Positions 35,873-44,880 of a stretch of DNA of 64,000 bases are shown one piece after another. The DNA comes from Paenibacillus dendritiformis (GTDB lineage: Bacteria > Bacillota > Bacilli > Paenibacillales > Paenibacillaceae): positions 1,857,501-1,921,500 of the forward strand of contig NZ_OX216966.1 of assembly GCF_945605565.1 (NCBI RefSeq), in the 5' to 3' direction. A program made the translations under genes and the position numbers. How positions within the stretch are numbered: position 1 is the stretch's first letter; each line of letters begins with the position of its first letter. The notes below the pieces were generated by a model. That model was not told the origin of the DNA. It ran no database searches and worked only from the letters and a program-made list of their open reading frames with translations.

Positions 35873-36100
35873 TCAAAGGCAGCAGCTTCTCAGACCGGAA
35901 AGTTGTAAACCAAACACCATCATCACTATCCCTGAGATTAATCCCACGACCCCGCGAATTTGAATAATTAGCAATTCGTCATCGCTTGTTTCATCGAAAA
36001 TGGACTTGAATATCCACGCATCGGGTTTTTTGATAGCAAACAATCCCAGTGCAAGCAGACCAGCACCGAGTCTCTCTATGATGATACCCTTCGTAATCAT
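35873..36100 (-). CDS. Small two-helix membrane protein
   Basis: This 75-residue protein has two likely membrane helices (LGAGLLALGLFAI and VVGLISGIVMMVFGLQL). ATG 36100 is chosen because it follows AAAGAGACG; an upstream in-frame start at 36220 would add residues encoded by a terminator stem and is unlikely. It is convergent with the McrBC-like operon. No family was recognised and coding status is moderately certain. Confidence 0.5.
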   Translation of the reverse strand: MITKGIIIERLGAGLLALGLFAIKKPDAWIFKSIFDETSDDELLIIQIRGVVGLISGIVMMVFGLQLSGLRSCCL

Positions 36101-36173
36101 TTGATCGTCTCTTTGTAGATTGATACGAAAGATATGGTGTTTTGTTCCATATATCCGATAAATCCCCCACCCC

Positions 36174-36208
36174 AACCGTGTGTTCCCCCCGGGAACCACG
36201 GTTTTTTT
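36174..36208 (+). terminator. Strong intrinsic terminator downstream of the restriction operon
   Basis: AACCGTG-T-GTTCCC/GGGAAC-CACGGTT gives a 13-bp stem with one bulge and a CCC loop, then seven T. It would end the plus-strand operon after reading antisense through the small membrane gene. Confidence 0.82.
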
Positions 36209-36261
36209 CGCGCTCCGCAACAGTTGTATACGGAAGTAAACACCGGTATATAGCCCGTGGC

Positions 36262-36280
36262 TGAAAGCGCTACCTATAAT
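36262..36280 (+). promoter_or_regulatory. cre (CcpA) site overlapping the -10 of the ABC importer operon
   Basis: TGAAAGCGCTACCT (36262-36275) matches the relaxed cre consensus TGWAARCGYTWNCW at all positions and abuts TATAAT (36275-36280). CcpA bound here would block transcription, giving catabolite repression. No good -35 is visible, which may mean that an activator is needed. Confidence 0.65.
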
Positions 36281-36330
36281 GGAGATAGAAAGAAGACATA
36301 ATCATGCCATTCACAATGGGAGGGTCAGAC

Positions 36331-38007
36331 GTGAAGAGAGTGCGGAAATTCGGATTGATTCTTACGCTCATCTTGAGTCTCGTGGTAACGGCCTGCAGCA
36401 GCCAGCCGGCAGAATCGCAGCAGCCGGCAGACAAGCCGGCGGATAATGCTTCGGCAGACACGCCTGCAGCTTCGTCGGAAGATACCGTCTTGGAAATATC
36501 GACGGTGCGTGCGCAAGACCCGTATTTGAAGTTTGACGAGGGGGAGAATTTCGACAAGAACGCCGTGTATGATGCCTACGAGAAAGACGTCGGCGTCCGC
36601 ATCAAGAATCAGTGGGTTGTCGATGGCGTTGTCAACGGGGCTCAATTCCAGGAGAAGCTGAAGATGGCGATTGCAACCAATGACATTCCTGATTTCTTCC
36701 CGGCGACTCCGGCGCAGGTGCAGCAGTTGATCGAGGCCGATATGATTCAAGACTTGACCAGCGTGTACGATCAATATGCGACCGATGAGACGAAGGAGTT
36801 CATGCAGAAGGACGGCGGCCTGCAGATGAAGTCGGGCACGTTCGACGGCAAGCTGATGGCCATCCCGCAGACGGGCAACCCGTTTGCGCCGCAGCTCGTG
36901 TGGGTGCGCTCCGATTGGCTGAAGGAGCTGAACCTGCCGGAGCCGAAGACGATGCAGGATCTGATGACGATTATGGAAGCCTTCGCGACGAAGGATCCGG
37001 GCGGCACGGGGAAAGCCTACGGCTTGGCGCTGAACAAGAAGTTCGATGAAGGCGCGCTGGGACTGGTCGGCTTCCTGAACGGATACCATGCCTACCTGAA
37101 TCAATGGATGGAAGACGGTCAAGGCGGCTTGATGAACAGTGACATTCAGCCGGAGATGAAGGAAGCGCTGCGCGCGCTCCAGGAGATGTTCAAGAAAGGC
37201 CTGATCGACCCGGAATTCGCGGTCAAGGATATGCAGAAAGCGTCTGAATTCATCTTCAGCGAGAAAATTGGCGTGCTGTATGGCGCGGAGTGGACGCCGG
37301 CCCATCTGGCCCAGGCTGCCGTGAAGGACGGGAAGGTTGTGCAGGAGTGGAGTGTCTACCGTCTGCCTTCCATTGACGGCACGGAAGCGTCCACGCAGAT
37401 CGAATTGGGAACCGAGAGCTATTATGTCGTGTCCAAGAACGCCAAGCATCCGGAAGCGCTTATCAAGCTGCTGAACCAATGGATCGAGGTTGACAACCAT
37501 CCGACGCCAGAGCAGAAGGTGTATGAATACGGCAAGGATCTGAAGGAAAAAGGCAATAACTACTGGCTGCTCAACCCTGTGATGGCATTCAACCTGACGA
37601 GCGATAACGGGGAAGTGCTGCCGAAGGCGATTGAGACGAAGGATGAGAGCCTGCCGAAGACGAAGGACCAAAAAACGCGCTTCGAACGGGCGATGAAATA
37701 CGTGAATGGCGAAGATATCAGCATGTGGTGGGAATACCTCATCTCCGGACCGAACGGAGCGGTATCGAACATTCCTTACTTGAAGGAGCACAATCTGTTC
37801 CATCAGAACAAGTTCTGGGGCGCGCCGACACCGACGATGGTCGAGAAGCGGGAGATTTTGAACCGCAAACGCGATGAAATCTTCATGAAAATTATTATGA
37901 ACCAAGTCTCTATCGATGAATTCGACAAGTTCGTCGCTGACTGGAAGAAGCTGGGCGGAGACGAGATTACGAAGGAAGTCAACGAATGGTATGCGAAAAA
38001 TAAGTAA
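36331..38007 (+). CDS. ABC transporter solute-binding lipoprotein (carbohydrate type)
   Basis: This roughly 558-residue extracellular binding protein has a lipobox VVTAC and an Ala/Ser/Pro linker, followed by a large family-1-type binding fold (EKLKMAIATNDIPDFFPAT, WVRSDWLKELNLPEPKT, KAYGLALNKKF, GTESYYVVSKNAKHPEAL) typical of LipO-like oligosaccharide receptors in Paenibacillus. The GTG at 36331 is chosen because GGGAGGG precedes it by 6 bases. It captures sugar for the two permeases that follow; a hairpin terminator between them (38082) probably makes this component more abundant. No ATPase gene is present; a shared MsmX-type ATPase elsewhere is expected. Confidence 0.88.
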   Translation: MKRVRKFGLILTLILSLVVTACSSQPAESQQPADKPADNASADTPAASSEDTVLEISTVRAQDPYLKFDEGENFDKNAVYDAYEKDVGVRIKNQWVVDGVVNGAQFQEKLKMAIATNDIPDFFPATPAQVQQLIEADMIQDLTSVYDQYATDETKEFMQKDGGLQMKSGTFDGKLMAIPQTGNPFAPQLVWVRSDWLKELNLPEPKTMQDLMTIMEAFATKDPGGTGKAYGLALNKKFDEGALGLVGFLNGYHAYLNQWMEDGQGGLMNSDIQPEMKEALRALQEMFKKGLIDPEFAVKDMQKASEFIFSEKIGVLYGAEWTPAHLAQAAVKDGKVVQEWSVYRLPSIDGTEASTQIELGTESYYVVSKNAKHPEALIKLLNQWIEVDNHPTPEQKVYEYGKDLKEKGNNYWLLNPVMAFNLTSDNGEVLPKAIETKDESLPKTKDQKTRFERAMKYVNGEDISMWWEYLISGPNGAVSNIPYLKEHNLFHQNKFWGAPTPTMVEKREILNRKRDEIFMKIIMNQVSIDEFDKFVADWKKLGGDEITKEVNEWYAKNK

Positions 38008-38081
38008 TCGGTTGTGACCGGCAGTCGTGAACCAAGAACTTCAATTCAGTATGACCAAGTGACCAAGCTAACGTGCTGTGC

Positions 38082-38114
38082 GGGGAATCGGAATGCTTCG
38101 ATTCCCCCCTTTTT
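38082..38114 (+). terminator. Intercistronic terminator between binding protein and permease
   Basis: A perfect 9-bp stem GGGGAATCG/CGATTCCCC with an 8-base loop, followed by CC and five T. It probably allows partial read-through. Confidence 0.7.
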
Positions 38115-38141
38115 CTAATTACTCCAAGCAGGTGATGCATA

Positions 38142-39047
38142 ATGAATCAATTGTCTCGTATGTGGAAGCGAGAATGGCCGCTGCATATCATGCTCATTCC
38201 CGGGCTCATCTTCGTCATCATATTCAGCTACATTCCGATGGCCGGCATATTGATGGCATTTCAAAAGTATATCCCGACCAAGGGGCTGTTCGGCTCTCCG
38301 TTCGTCGGGTGGAAGAACTTCCAGTTCCTTCTCGATTATCCGGACATCGGACGGATCGTATTCAACACCTTGTACATTGCAACGATGAAAATTATCGCGG
38401 GTCTTATCGTCCCGATTACGATCGCGATATTAATGAATGAACTGCGCAAGGAATGGGTCAAGCGGGCATTCCAGACAATGGTCTATCTGCCCCACTTCTT
38501 ATCGTGGGTGCTCCTGAGCGGTATTGTCATTGACGTCCTGTCTCCATCTACAGGCATATTGAATCAATTGCTGGGGCTGTTCGGCGTCAAGCCGATCTTT
38601 TTCCTCGGAGACAATAGCTGGTTCCCTTACGTGATGGTCATTACGGATGTGTGGAAGGAGTTCGGCTTCGGCACCATCATCTATCTGGCTGCGCTCACCA
38701 ACATTAATCCGGCGCTGTATGAAGCCGCGGAGATTGACGGCGCGGGCCGCTGGAAGCAGACCTTGTACGTTACCTTGCCGGGGATGATGCCGATTATCGT
38801 GCTCATGCTGACGCTCAATATCGGCAACGTGCTGAATGCGGGCTTTGACCAGATCTTCAACCTGTACAGTCCGCAAGTCTATGAGAGCGGGGATATTATC
38901 GACACCTTTGTCTACCGGATGGGGATCGAGCAGGCACAGTACGGATTCGCCACGGCGGTTGGATTGCTGAAATCGGTCGTTTCGTTTATTTTGATTTCCG
39001 TATCCTATGTCATGGCCTACCGCTTCGCCAATTATCGCATTTTCTAG
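38142..39047 (+). CDS. Sugar ABC transporter permease (LplB-like)
   Basis: This 301-residue inner-membrane permease has about six helices and the conserved ATPase-coupling EAA loop reading YEAAEIDGAGRWKQTLYVTL near residue 190-210. The N-terminus (HIMLIPGLIFVIIFSYIPM) is typical of the LplB/YteP group. It would pair with the next permease and the upstream binding protein. The ATG follows AGGTGAT. Confidence 0.9.
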   Translation: MNQLSRMWKREWPLHIMLIPGLIFVIIFSYIPMAGILMAFQKYIPTKGLFGSPFVGWKNFQFLLDYPDIGRIVFNTLYIATMKIIAGLIVPITIAILMNELRKEWVKRAFQTMVYLPHFLSWVLLSGIVIDVLSPSTGILNQLLGLFGVKPIFFLGDNSWFPYVMVITDVWKEFGFGTIIYLAALTNINPALYEAAEIDGAGRWKQTLYVTLPGMMPIIVLMLTLNIGNVLNAGFDQIFNLYSPQVYESGDIIDTFVYRMGIEQAQYGFATAVGLLKSVVSFILISVSYVMAYRFANYRIF

Positions 39048-39068
39048 CAAAGGAGAACGGTCATACTT

Positions 39069-39947
39069 ATGAAAAAGTCATTCGGCAGACGACTGTTTCT
39101 AGGCTGCAACTTCGTATTTCTTGCGGTGCTGTCGCTTCTGTGTCTCATGCCTATCATTCATATCCTTGCGATTTCATTCAGCTCGGGCAATGCGGCATCC
39201 GCAGGCAAAGTACTGCTCTGGCCGGTCGAGTTCACGACAGCAGCGTATAAGAACGTGTTCGGCAAGCCGGAATATTTGCGCGCTTTCTGGATTACGATTC
39301 AGCGCGTCGTATTAGGCACCTCGCTCAGCATGTTTTTGACGATTTTAACGGCCTATCCATTATCGAAGGAAACAACTCAATTCCGGATGCGTACCATTTA
39401 TGTATGGGTCTTCGTCTTTACGATTCTGTTCAACGGCGGATTGATTCCATGGTATATGACCGTCAAGGCGGTCGGCCTGATCGACACGATCTGGGCCTTG
39501 GTGCTTCCGGGCGCGATTCAAGTGTTCAATATCATTTTGCTGCTTAATTTCTACCGCAACCTGCCGAAGGAATTGGAGGAATCGTCGAAGATTGACGGGG
39601 CGGGCCATTTCACGACCTTGTGGAAAATCTATGCGCCGCTCTCTCTTCCGGCGCTCGCCACGACAGGCTTGTTCACCATCGTCTGGCATTGGAACAGCTG
39701 GTTCGACGGGATGATCCTGATGAACCATCCGGACAAATATCCGCTGCAGACCTTTTTGCAGTCGATTATCATTAAGATGGATCTTCGCTTCCTGAAGTCC
39801 CAGGACATCGAGCTGATGCAGCAGTTGTCCGACCGGACGAGCAAAGCCGCGCAAATATTTGTCGCCGCTTTTCCTATCCTGGCGATCTATCCGTTCCTGC
39901 AGCGCTTCTTCATTAAAGGAATTGTGATGGGGAGTGTCAAAGAATAA
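39069..39947 (+). CDS. Sugar ABC transporter permease (LplC/YtcP-like)
   Basis: This 292-residue second permease has six helices and the EAA loop LEESSKIDGAGHFTTLWKIY (about residue 178-198). The ending FIKGIVMGSVKE is the characteristic C-terminus of YtcP-like permeases. It starts 21 bases after its partner, behind AAAGGAGAA. Confidence 0.9.
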   Translation: MKKSFGRRLFLGCNFVFLAVLSLLCLMPIIHILAISFSSGNAASAGKVLLWPVEFTTAAYKNVFGKPEYLRAFWITIQRVVLGTSLSMFLTILTAYPLSKETTQFRMRTIYVWVFVFTILFNGGLIPWYMTVKAVGLIDTIWALVLPGAIQVFNIILLLNFYRNLPKELEESSKIDGAGHFTTLWKIYAPLSLPALATTGLFTIVWHWNSWFDGMILMNHPDKYPLQTFLQSIIIKMDLRFLKSQDIELMQQLSDRTSKAAQIFVAAFPILAIYPFLQRFFIKGIVMGSVKE

Positions 39948-39986
39948 TAGTTCAACCCGATCAACTCACTCCTGGGGGAACGTGTG

Positions 39987-41720
39987 ATGAAGCTATTATT
40001 CCGATTGAAGGATTCCTCGATTTTTATGAAAATGATGGGCGTGTTCCTGATTGTGCTGCTCCCCCTCATGATGATTACGTGGTTCATCAATGATCGGGGA
40101 GCAGACAGCATTCAGACAGAAATATCGCATTCGACCTTGAACACGACCAGCTTCTATCTCGATTCGCTGGATAAGGAGGTCCAGCGCATCGTGCAATATT
40201 TGCCGAACTATGTGATGGACAATGATCTGATGGAGCTGGCGGCGCTCGGCACCGATCTGACGTATTATGAGCGCGCGCACAGTATTACGCTCATTCAGAA
40301 GCGGCTCGACCTGATGAAGAACTCGAGCCCGTTCATTCGCGAAGCGAAGGCGTATGTGCCGAAGCTCGGGCGCACCCTGCTCAGCGTGCAGTACGAGACG
40401 GGCATGAGCCAGGAGGAATATGCCGCGATGCAGCATAGCGGGCCGTTCTACGACGAGCCGTTCATCTACTGGAACGATCGCCTGTTCCTGACGATGCAGT
40501 ATCCGACCAGTACGTTCAAGGATCCGTTATATGTCGTCGGCGTTGAGCTGTCTACGCGCAAGATCAAGGAAGCGTTAGAACAAATCACCAGTTCATTAGG
40601 CGGCGAAAGCATGCTGATGAATATGGAGCGGGGCTGGGTGATTCGCAGCAATGATCACTCCAAGCTTGAGGAGCTGGCGCTTACCGAGTTCGTACGCGAG
40701 AAGCAGCTCGCGGGAATGAAGCAAGGCTATGAGATGGTCGAGTTCGGAAGCGAGCGCTATCTTACCGTATTCAAGTATTCGGACGTATGGAAATCCTATT
40801 CCGTCACCTGCATTCCGGAATCCGCCGTCCTGGGGCCGATTCAGACGTATAAGCAATGGTTCTTGTGGGCATGCGGTCTTGCGGTTGTCGTGGGAACGTT
40901 TTTTTCGTATTCACTGATGAAGCTGATGTACCGCCCGTTGATGCGATTGATTCATGGCTTCAAGCGGGTGCAGAAGCTGGAGCTGGTGCCGGTACCGATC
41001 GATCGCAGACGCGACGAGTTCGGTTATCTGTACCAAGCCTTCAATGATACCGTTGGTTCGCTGAAGACGCTAATCGAACAGAATTATGAACAGCAGATAC
41101 GCAACCAGCGCTCCGAGCTGAAGCGGCTGCAATCGCAGATTAACCCGCATTTTCTGTACAACTGCTTCTTCGTGCTGTGCCGGCTCATCAAGTCCGAGCA
41201 TAAGGAGAAGGCATACCAATTCTGTCTCTACATCGGCGAATATTTTCAATTTATTACCCGGGATGATGAGGACATCATTTCGCTGGAGATGGAAGTGAAG
41301 CATTCGCGCACTTACGTGGAGATGCAGACGATCTGCTACGGCGATCGCATTCGGGTCCGCTTCGATGTCGAGACGCCGCCGCTGCGGGTCCCCCGGCTGG
41401 TGCTGCAGCCGATTATCGAGAATGCCTACAAGCATGGCATCGGCGGTATGGCGGGACCGGGCGAGCTGCGGGTGCACAGCGAGGTGCGGGCTGACGGAAT
41501 CACCCTCTGCGTGGAGGATAACGGCAACAATATGGATGATGACAGACTGGAGCAATTGCGAGCCCGGTTAACGCATTCGGCTGACCGCATCGAGGAGACG
41601 ACGGGACTCATCAACGTGCATCGGCGGATACAGCTTCACTACGGTGCGGAATACGGGCTGGAAGTGTCACGCTCTGCGCTTGGCGGACTCAAAGTACTTA
41701 TACATCTTGGCGTAGAATAA
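39987..41720 (+). CDS. YesM-type sensor histidine kinase
   Basis: This roughly 577-residue membrane kinase has two helices (about 14-34 and 285-307) flanking an extracytoplasmic sensor domain, a HAMP linker (LMYRPLMRLIHGFKRVQ), the His_kinase domain with QSQINPHFLYNCFFVL containing the phospho-accepting His, and an HATPase_c domain (LVLQPIIENAYKHG, VEDNGNNM). It probably senses sugar occupancy of the neighbouring binding protein and phosphorylates the next gene product. ATG 39987 is favoured over the adjacent GTG because of spacing from GGGGGAA. Confidence 0.92.
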   Translation: MKLLFRLKDSSIFMKMMGVFLIVLLPLMMITWFINDRGADSIQTEISHSTLNTTSFYLDSLDKEVQRIVQYLPNYVMDNDLMELAALGTDLTYYERAHSITLIQKRLDLMKNSSPFIREAKAYVPKLGRTLLSVQYETGMSQEEYAAMQHSGPFYDEPFIYWNDRLFLTMQYPTSTFKDPLYVVGVELSTRKIKEALEQITSSLGGESMLMNMERGWVIRSNDHSKLEELALTEFVREKQLAGMKQGYEMVEFGSERYLTVFKYSDVWKSYSVTCIPESAVLGPIQTYKQWFLWACGLAVVVGTFFSYSLMKLMYRPLMRLIHGFKRVQKLELVPVPIDRRRDEFGYLYQAFNDTVGSLKTLIEQNYEQQIRNQRSELKRLQSQINPHFLYNCFFVLCRLIKSEHKEKAYQFCLYIGEYFQFITRDDEDIISLEMEVKHSRTYVEMQTICYGDRIRVRFDVETPPLRVPRLVLQPIIENAYKHGIGGMAGPGELRVHSEVRADGITLCVEDNGNNMDDDRLEQLRARLTHSADRIEETTGLINVHRRIQLHYGAEYGLEVSRSALGGLKVLIHLGVE

Positions 41721-41734
41721 AGGAGGAATCGGCT

Positions 41735-43399
41735 ATGCGTCGACTGCTCATCGTAGACGATCTGCCCATCATTGTTGACGGGCTGCTGGAATTGTTCCAG
41801 ACCACGAAGCACCTGGAGCTGGAAGTGATGAAGGCGTATTCAGGAGAAGAGGCGCTCCAGATCATGCGTAGCCATCGGGTGGATATCGTCATATCCGACA
41901 TCAAAATGCCGGGACTGGAAGGCATCGAGCTGCTGCAGATCATTCAGGCGGATTGGCCGGCCTGCAAGGTCATTTTCCTTACGGGCTATAATGACTTCCA
42001 TTATATCCGGAGCGCCATGGCGTATGGCGGCTTCGATTATATCTTGAAGGTCGAGAGCGACGACAAGATCATCAGCTCGGTCGAGCGCGCGATGGCAAAG
42101 CTGGACGAAGAGGGCGACCAGCTCCGGATGCTGGAGCGGGCCACTGAACGGGCGCGCCAGGCGCTGCCGCTGCTGCAGAAGGAATATATATGGGAGATGC
42201 TTCAGGGCAAGCAGGAGGCATCGGCCGACCGGGCGCTCCATCTGCGGGAGCTGGGAATTCCGCTGCAGGCGGAACGGCCAATTCTGCTGCTGCTGGGGCG
42301 GGTGGACACGTGGAAGGAATCGTTCACGCCGCTGGACAAAGCACTGCTGTTGTACGGCGTGCAGAACATTGCCGAAGAATACGCGGCGTCGCAGATGCAA
42401 TGCTACTCCTGCGTCTGCGATAATTCCCGCATCGTGTGGCTGCTGCAGCCCCGCGACACAGGCCCTTTCGAGGCGGCGTGGCAGAAGGGGTATTCCCATA
42501 TCAGCGCCATGCTGGAGAACATTCAGCAGACATGCCAGCGCCTGCTGCGCGTATCGGTCTCCTTCGCCCTGAGCAGCGAGCCGACGAATTGGACCATGAT
42601 CTCGGAACGCTTCCATATGCTGAAATATTGCTTCGTCTACGGACTTGGCCTGTCTCCCGCCGTCATTGTCACGGACTCGGATCTGCTCAAGCTGCAGGAA
42701 GGCGAGGAAGAGGCGAACGACTACTGCCACCATACCCGGCTGCAGTTGCTCCTGCAATGTCTGGAGAACAACCACCGGGAGGAATTCAATAATCTGTATC
42801 TTCACCTGACCACGGTCTGGACGGATGATTCGCATGCCTACGGGCGCAAGATGGAGCTGTATCATTCCCTCGCATCCATCTTCCTGTCCTGCATGGATCA
42901 GAATGAACCGTTCCGGCAGGAGGTGCACGCGAAGCTGGACGCGACGCTGCTGTACCAGAAGGATGAAGCGGTCTCCTGGCCGGACGTGAAGCAGTATTTC
43001 TGGAATCTGGCAGACTGCTTCTTCACGCGCCAGGCTGCCCAAGGAGGGCAGGTGCCCTCCGATCTGGTCAAGAAGGTGCACCGCTTTATCGAGGAGCATC
43101 TGTCTCATGATATTTCGCTTATCGCCATCGCGGATCATGTCGGGCTCAATCCGTCCTACTTCTCGCGCCTGTATAAGCAGCTGACGGGAATCGGCTTGTC
43201 CGACTACATCAACGAATACCGGAATTTGAAGGCGAAGGAGTGGCTGTTGAACAGCCCGATGAAGGTCAATGAGATTGCCGCGGCGCTCGGCTACAATTCC
43301 GCGCTCGCATTTATTCGTTTTTTCAAGAAGCAGAATCAGGCGACCCCGCAGGAATATCGGCTCCAACGGCAGGCCAGGGAAGTCAAGAAGAGTATATGA
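41735..43399 (+). CDS. YesN-type response regulator with AraC output domain
   Basis: This 554-residue protein has a receiver domain (LLIVDDLPIIVDGLLELF, phospho-acceptor Asp in DIVISDIKMPG near residue 54), a long central region, and a C-terminal AraC HTH (about 450-545, HDISLIAIADHVGLNPSYF, then FFKKQNQATPQEYR). It is the partner of the upstream kinase and should activate the ABC importer. It starts 14 bases after the kinase stop behind AAAGGAGGAA. Confidence 0.93.
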   Translation: MRRLLIVDDLPIIVDGLLELFQTTKHLELEVMKAYSGEEALQIMRSHRVDIVISDIKMPGLEGIELLQIIQADWPACKVIFLTGYNDFHYIRSAMAYGGFDYILKVESDDKIISSVERAMAKLDEEGDQLRMLERATERARQALPLLQKEYIWEMLQGKQEASADRALHLRELGIPLQAERPILLLLGRVDTWKESFTPLDKALLLYGVQNIAEEYAASQMQCYSCVCDNSRIVWLLQPRDTGPFEAAWQKGYSHISAMLENIQQTCQRLLRVSVSFALSSEPTNWTMISERFHMLKYCFVYGLGLSPAVIVTDSDLLKLQEGEEEANDYCHHTRLQLLLQCLENNHREEFNNLYLHLTTVWTDDSHAYGRKMELYHSLASIFLSCMDQNEPFRQEVHAKLDATLLYQKDEAVSWPDVKQYFWNLADCFFTRQAAQGGQVPSDLVKKVHRFIEEHLSHDISLIAIADHVGLNPSYFSRLYKQLTGIGLSDYINEYRNLKAKEWLLNSPMKVNEIAAALGYNSALAFIRFFKKQNQATPQEYRLQRQAREVKKSI

Positions 43400-43482
43400 A
43401 TGTATGGAAAAGTCTCTTTCGGCTCCGCGTCCGGTGACGTACAATCAGGGCACAGCAATCACCATGACGAGGAGGAACCCTT

Positions 43483-44766
43483 GTGAAGACAGTAACTGCC
43501 GTATTGCTTGGAGCCGGCAGCAGGGGACGGTATATCTATGGTCCTTATGCGGAGAAGCATCCTGATGAATTGAAAATCGTGGCGGTCGCGGAGCCGAATG
43601 AGGAGCGCCGGCAGCGTATAGCGGAGATTCACGGCATCGCGCCGGAATATGTATATCGTTCGTGGGAGCAGGCCTTCGAGAAGGGCCGCATCGCGGATGT
43701 CATGATTATTAGCACGCTGGATCGGCTGCACTACGTGCCGGCGATGAAGGCGCTTGAATTGGGCTATCATATTCTGCTGGAGAAGCCGATGTCGCCTGTG
43801 GCCGAAGAGTGCATACGCATCGAGCAGGCCGCCCTCGCTCACCGCCGGGTGCTGACGGTCAGCCATGTGCTGCGGTATTCGCCGTTCTGGTCCGGCATCA
43901 AGCGCTGCATCGAGGCGGGAGAGGTCGGCACGATTGCAACGATCCAGCATTCGGAATATGTCGGCTACCGCCATATGACGCATAGCTATGTGCGGGGCAA
44001 TTGGCGGAACTCGGACGAATCGAGTCCGATGGTTCTGGCCAAATCATGTCATGATCTCGACATTATCTCCTGGCTCATGGATGAGCCGTGCGTCAGCGTC
44101 AGCTCCTACGGATCGCTGCTGCATTTCCGGAAGGAGCATGCCCCGGCAGGCTCCTCCGCCCGCTGCACAGACGGCTGCCAGGTGGAACGCAGCTGTCCTT
44201 TCTCCGCGCTTAAGCTGTACAACCAGCCGCCGGAGCACCCATGGGCGCGCTATATTACGCATGATCTGTCGCCGGAAGGCATCATGACCGCATTGAAGGA
44301 AGGGCCGTTCGGACGCTGCGTCTACCGCTGCGATAACAATGTGGTCGATCACCAGATCGTCAACATGGAATTCGCGAACGGGGCCAATGCCAACTTCACG
44401 CTGTCGGCCTTCGCGGAGCAGGAGGTCCGGAGCGTGCGCATCATGGGCACGAAGGGCGAGATTATCGGCAATATGGAGGATGGAACGTATACGCTGAAGC
44501 GCTTCGCTACCGGCGAGCGGGTGGAGTTCCATTGCGGCGTCGCCGGCGACGGCCATGGCGGCGGGGACGAGCGGATGGTCGCCGATTTCCTGCACTTGGT
44601 GCGCGAGCATCAGGAGGAAGCCATGTCGTCGGCCCTGACCTCGGCGACGGCCTCCTTGCAGAGCCATCTGATCGCCTTCGCCTCGGAGGAATCCCGTCTC
44701 CAGGGCGGCATGCCCGTCAAGCTGGCGGATATGATCAACCGGGTCGCGGCGGAAGCCCGCGTGTAG
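43483..44766 (+). CDS. Gfo/Idh/MocA-family oxidoreductase
   Basis: This 427-residue NAD(P)-dependent dehydrogenase has an N-terminal Rossmann motif VLLGAGSRGRYIYGP, the EKPM-type motif LLEKPMSPVAEEC (about residue 105), and a C-terminal substrate domain. A Cys-rich stretch (CTDGCQVERSCPF) may bind metal. It would oxidise or epimerise a sugar derivative, consistent with the importer upstream. The GTG start follows GAGGAGGAA. It lies 83 bases after the response regulator gene and may have its own promoter. Confidence 0.87.
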   Translation: MKTVTAVLLGAGSRGRYIYGPYAEKHPDELKIVAVAEPNEERRQRIAEIHGIAPEYVYRSWEQAFEKGRIADVMIISTLDRLHYVPAMKALELGYHILLEKPMSPVAEECIRIEQAALAHRRVLTVSHVLRYSPFWSGIKRCIEAGEVGTIATIQHSEYVGYRHMTHSYVRGNWRNSDESSPMVLAKSCHDLDIISWLMDEPCVSVSSYGSLLHFRKEHAPAGSSARCTDGCQVERSCPFSALKLYNQPPEHPWARYITHDLSPEGIMTALKEGPFGRCVYRCDNNVVDHQIVNMEFANGANANFTLSAFAEQEVRSVRIMGTKGEIIGNMEDGTYTLKRFATGERVEFHCGVAGDGHGGGDERMVADFLHLVREHQEEAMSSALTSATASLQSHLIAFASEESRLQGGMPVKLADMINRVAAEARV

Positions 44767-44812
44767 CTATACCACGAGCTTCTATGATGAAAAACATAGG
44801 CTGATAGAGAGA

Positions 44813-44838
44813 AAGCCGGGGTCCGAGGCCCCGGCTTC
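44813..44838 (+). terminator. Hairpin after the oxidoreductase gene
   Basis: A perfect 9-bp stem AAGCCGGGG/CCCCGGCTT with a 7-base loop. It has only a short T stretch, so termination efficiency is uncertain. Confidence 0.55.
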
Positions 44839-44880
44839 TGCATGTTTATGTTGCTTTAGGGTATCTACTCCCTCAGCAGT

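Noticed and set aside
36100..36220. N-terminal extension of the small membrane protein at 35873
   Set aside because: The extra 40 residues would be encoded by a terminator stem and its flanks, and the start at 36100 has a better ribosome site.
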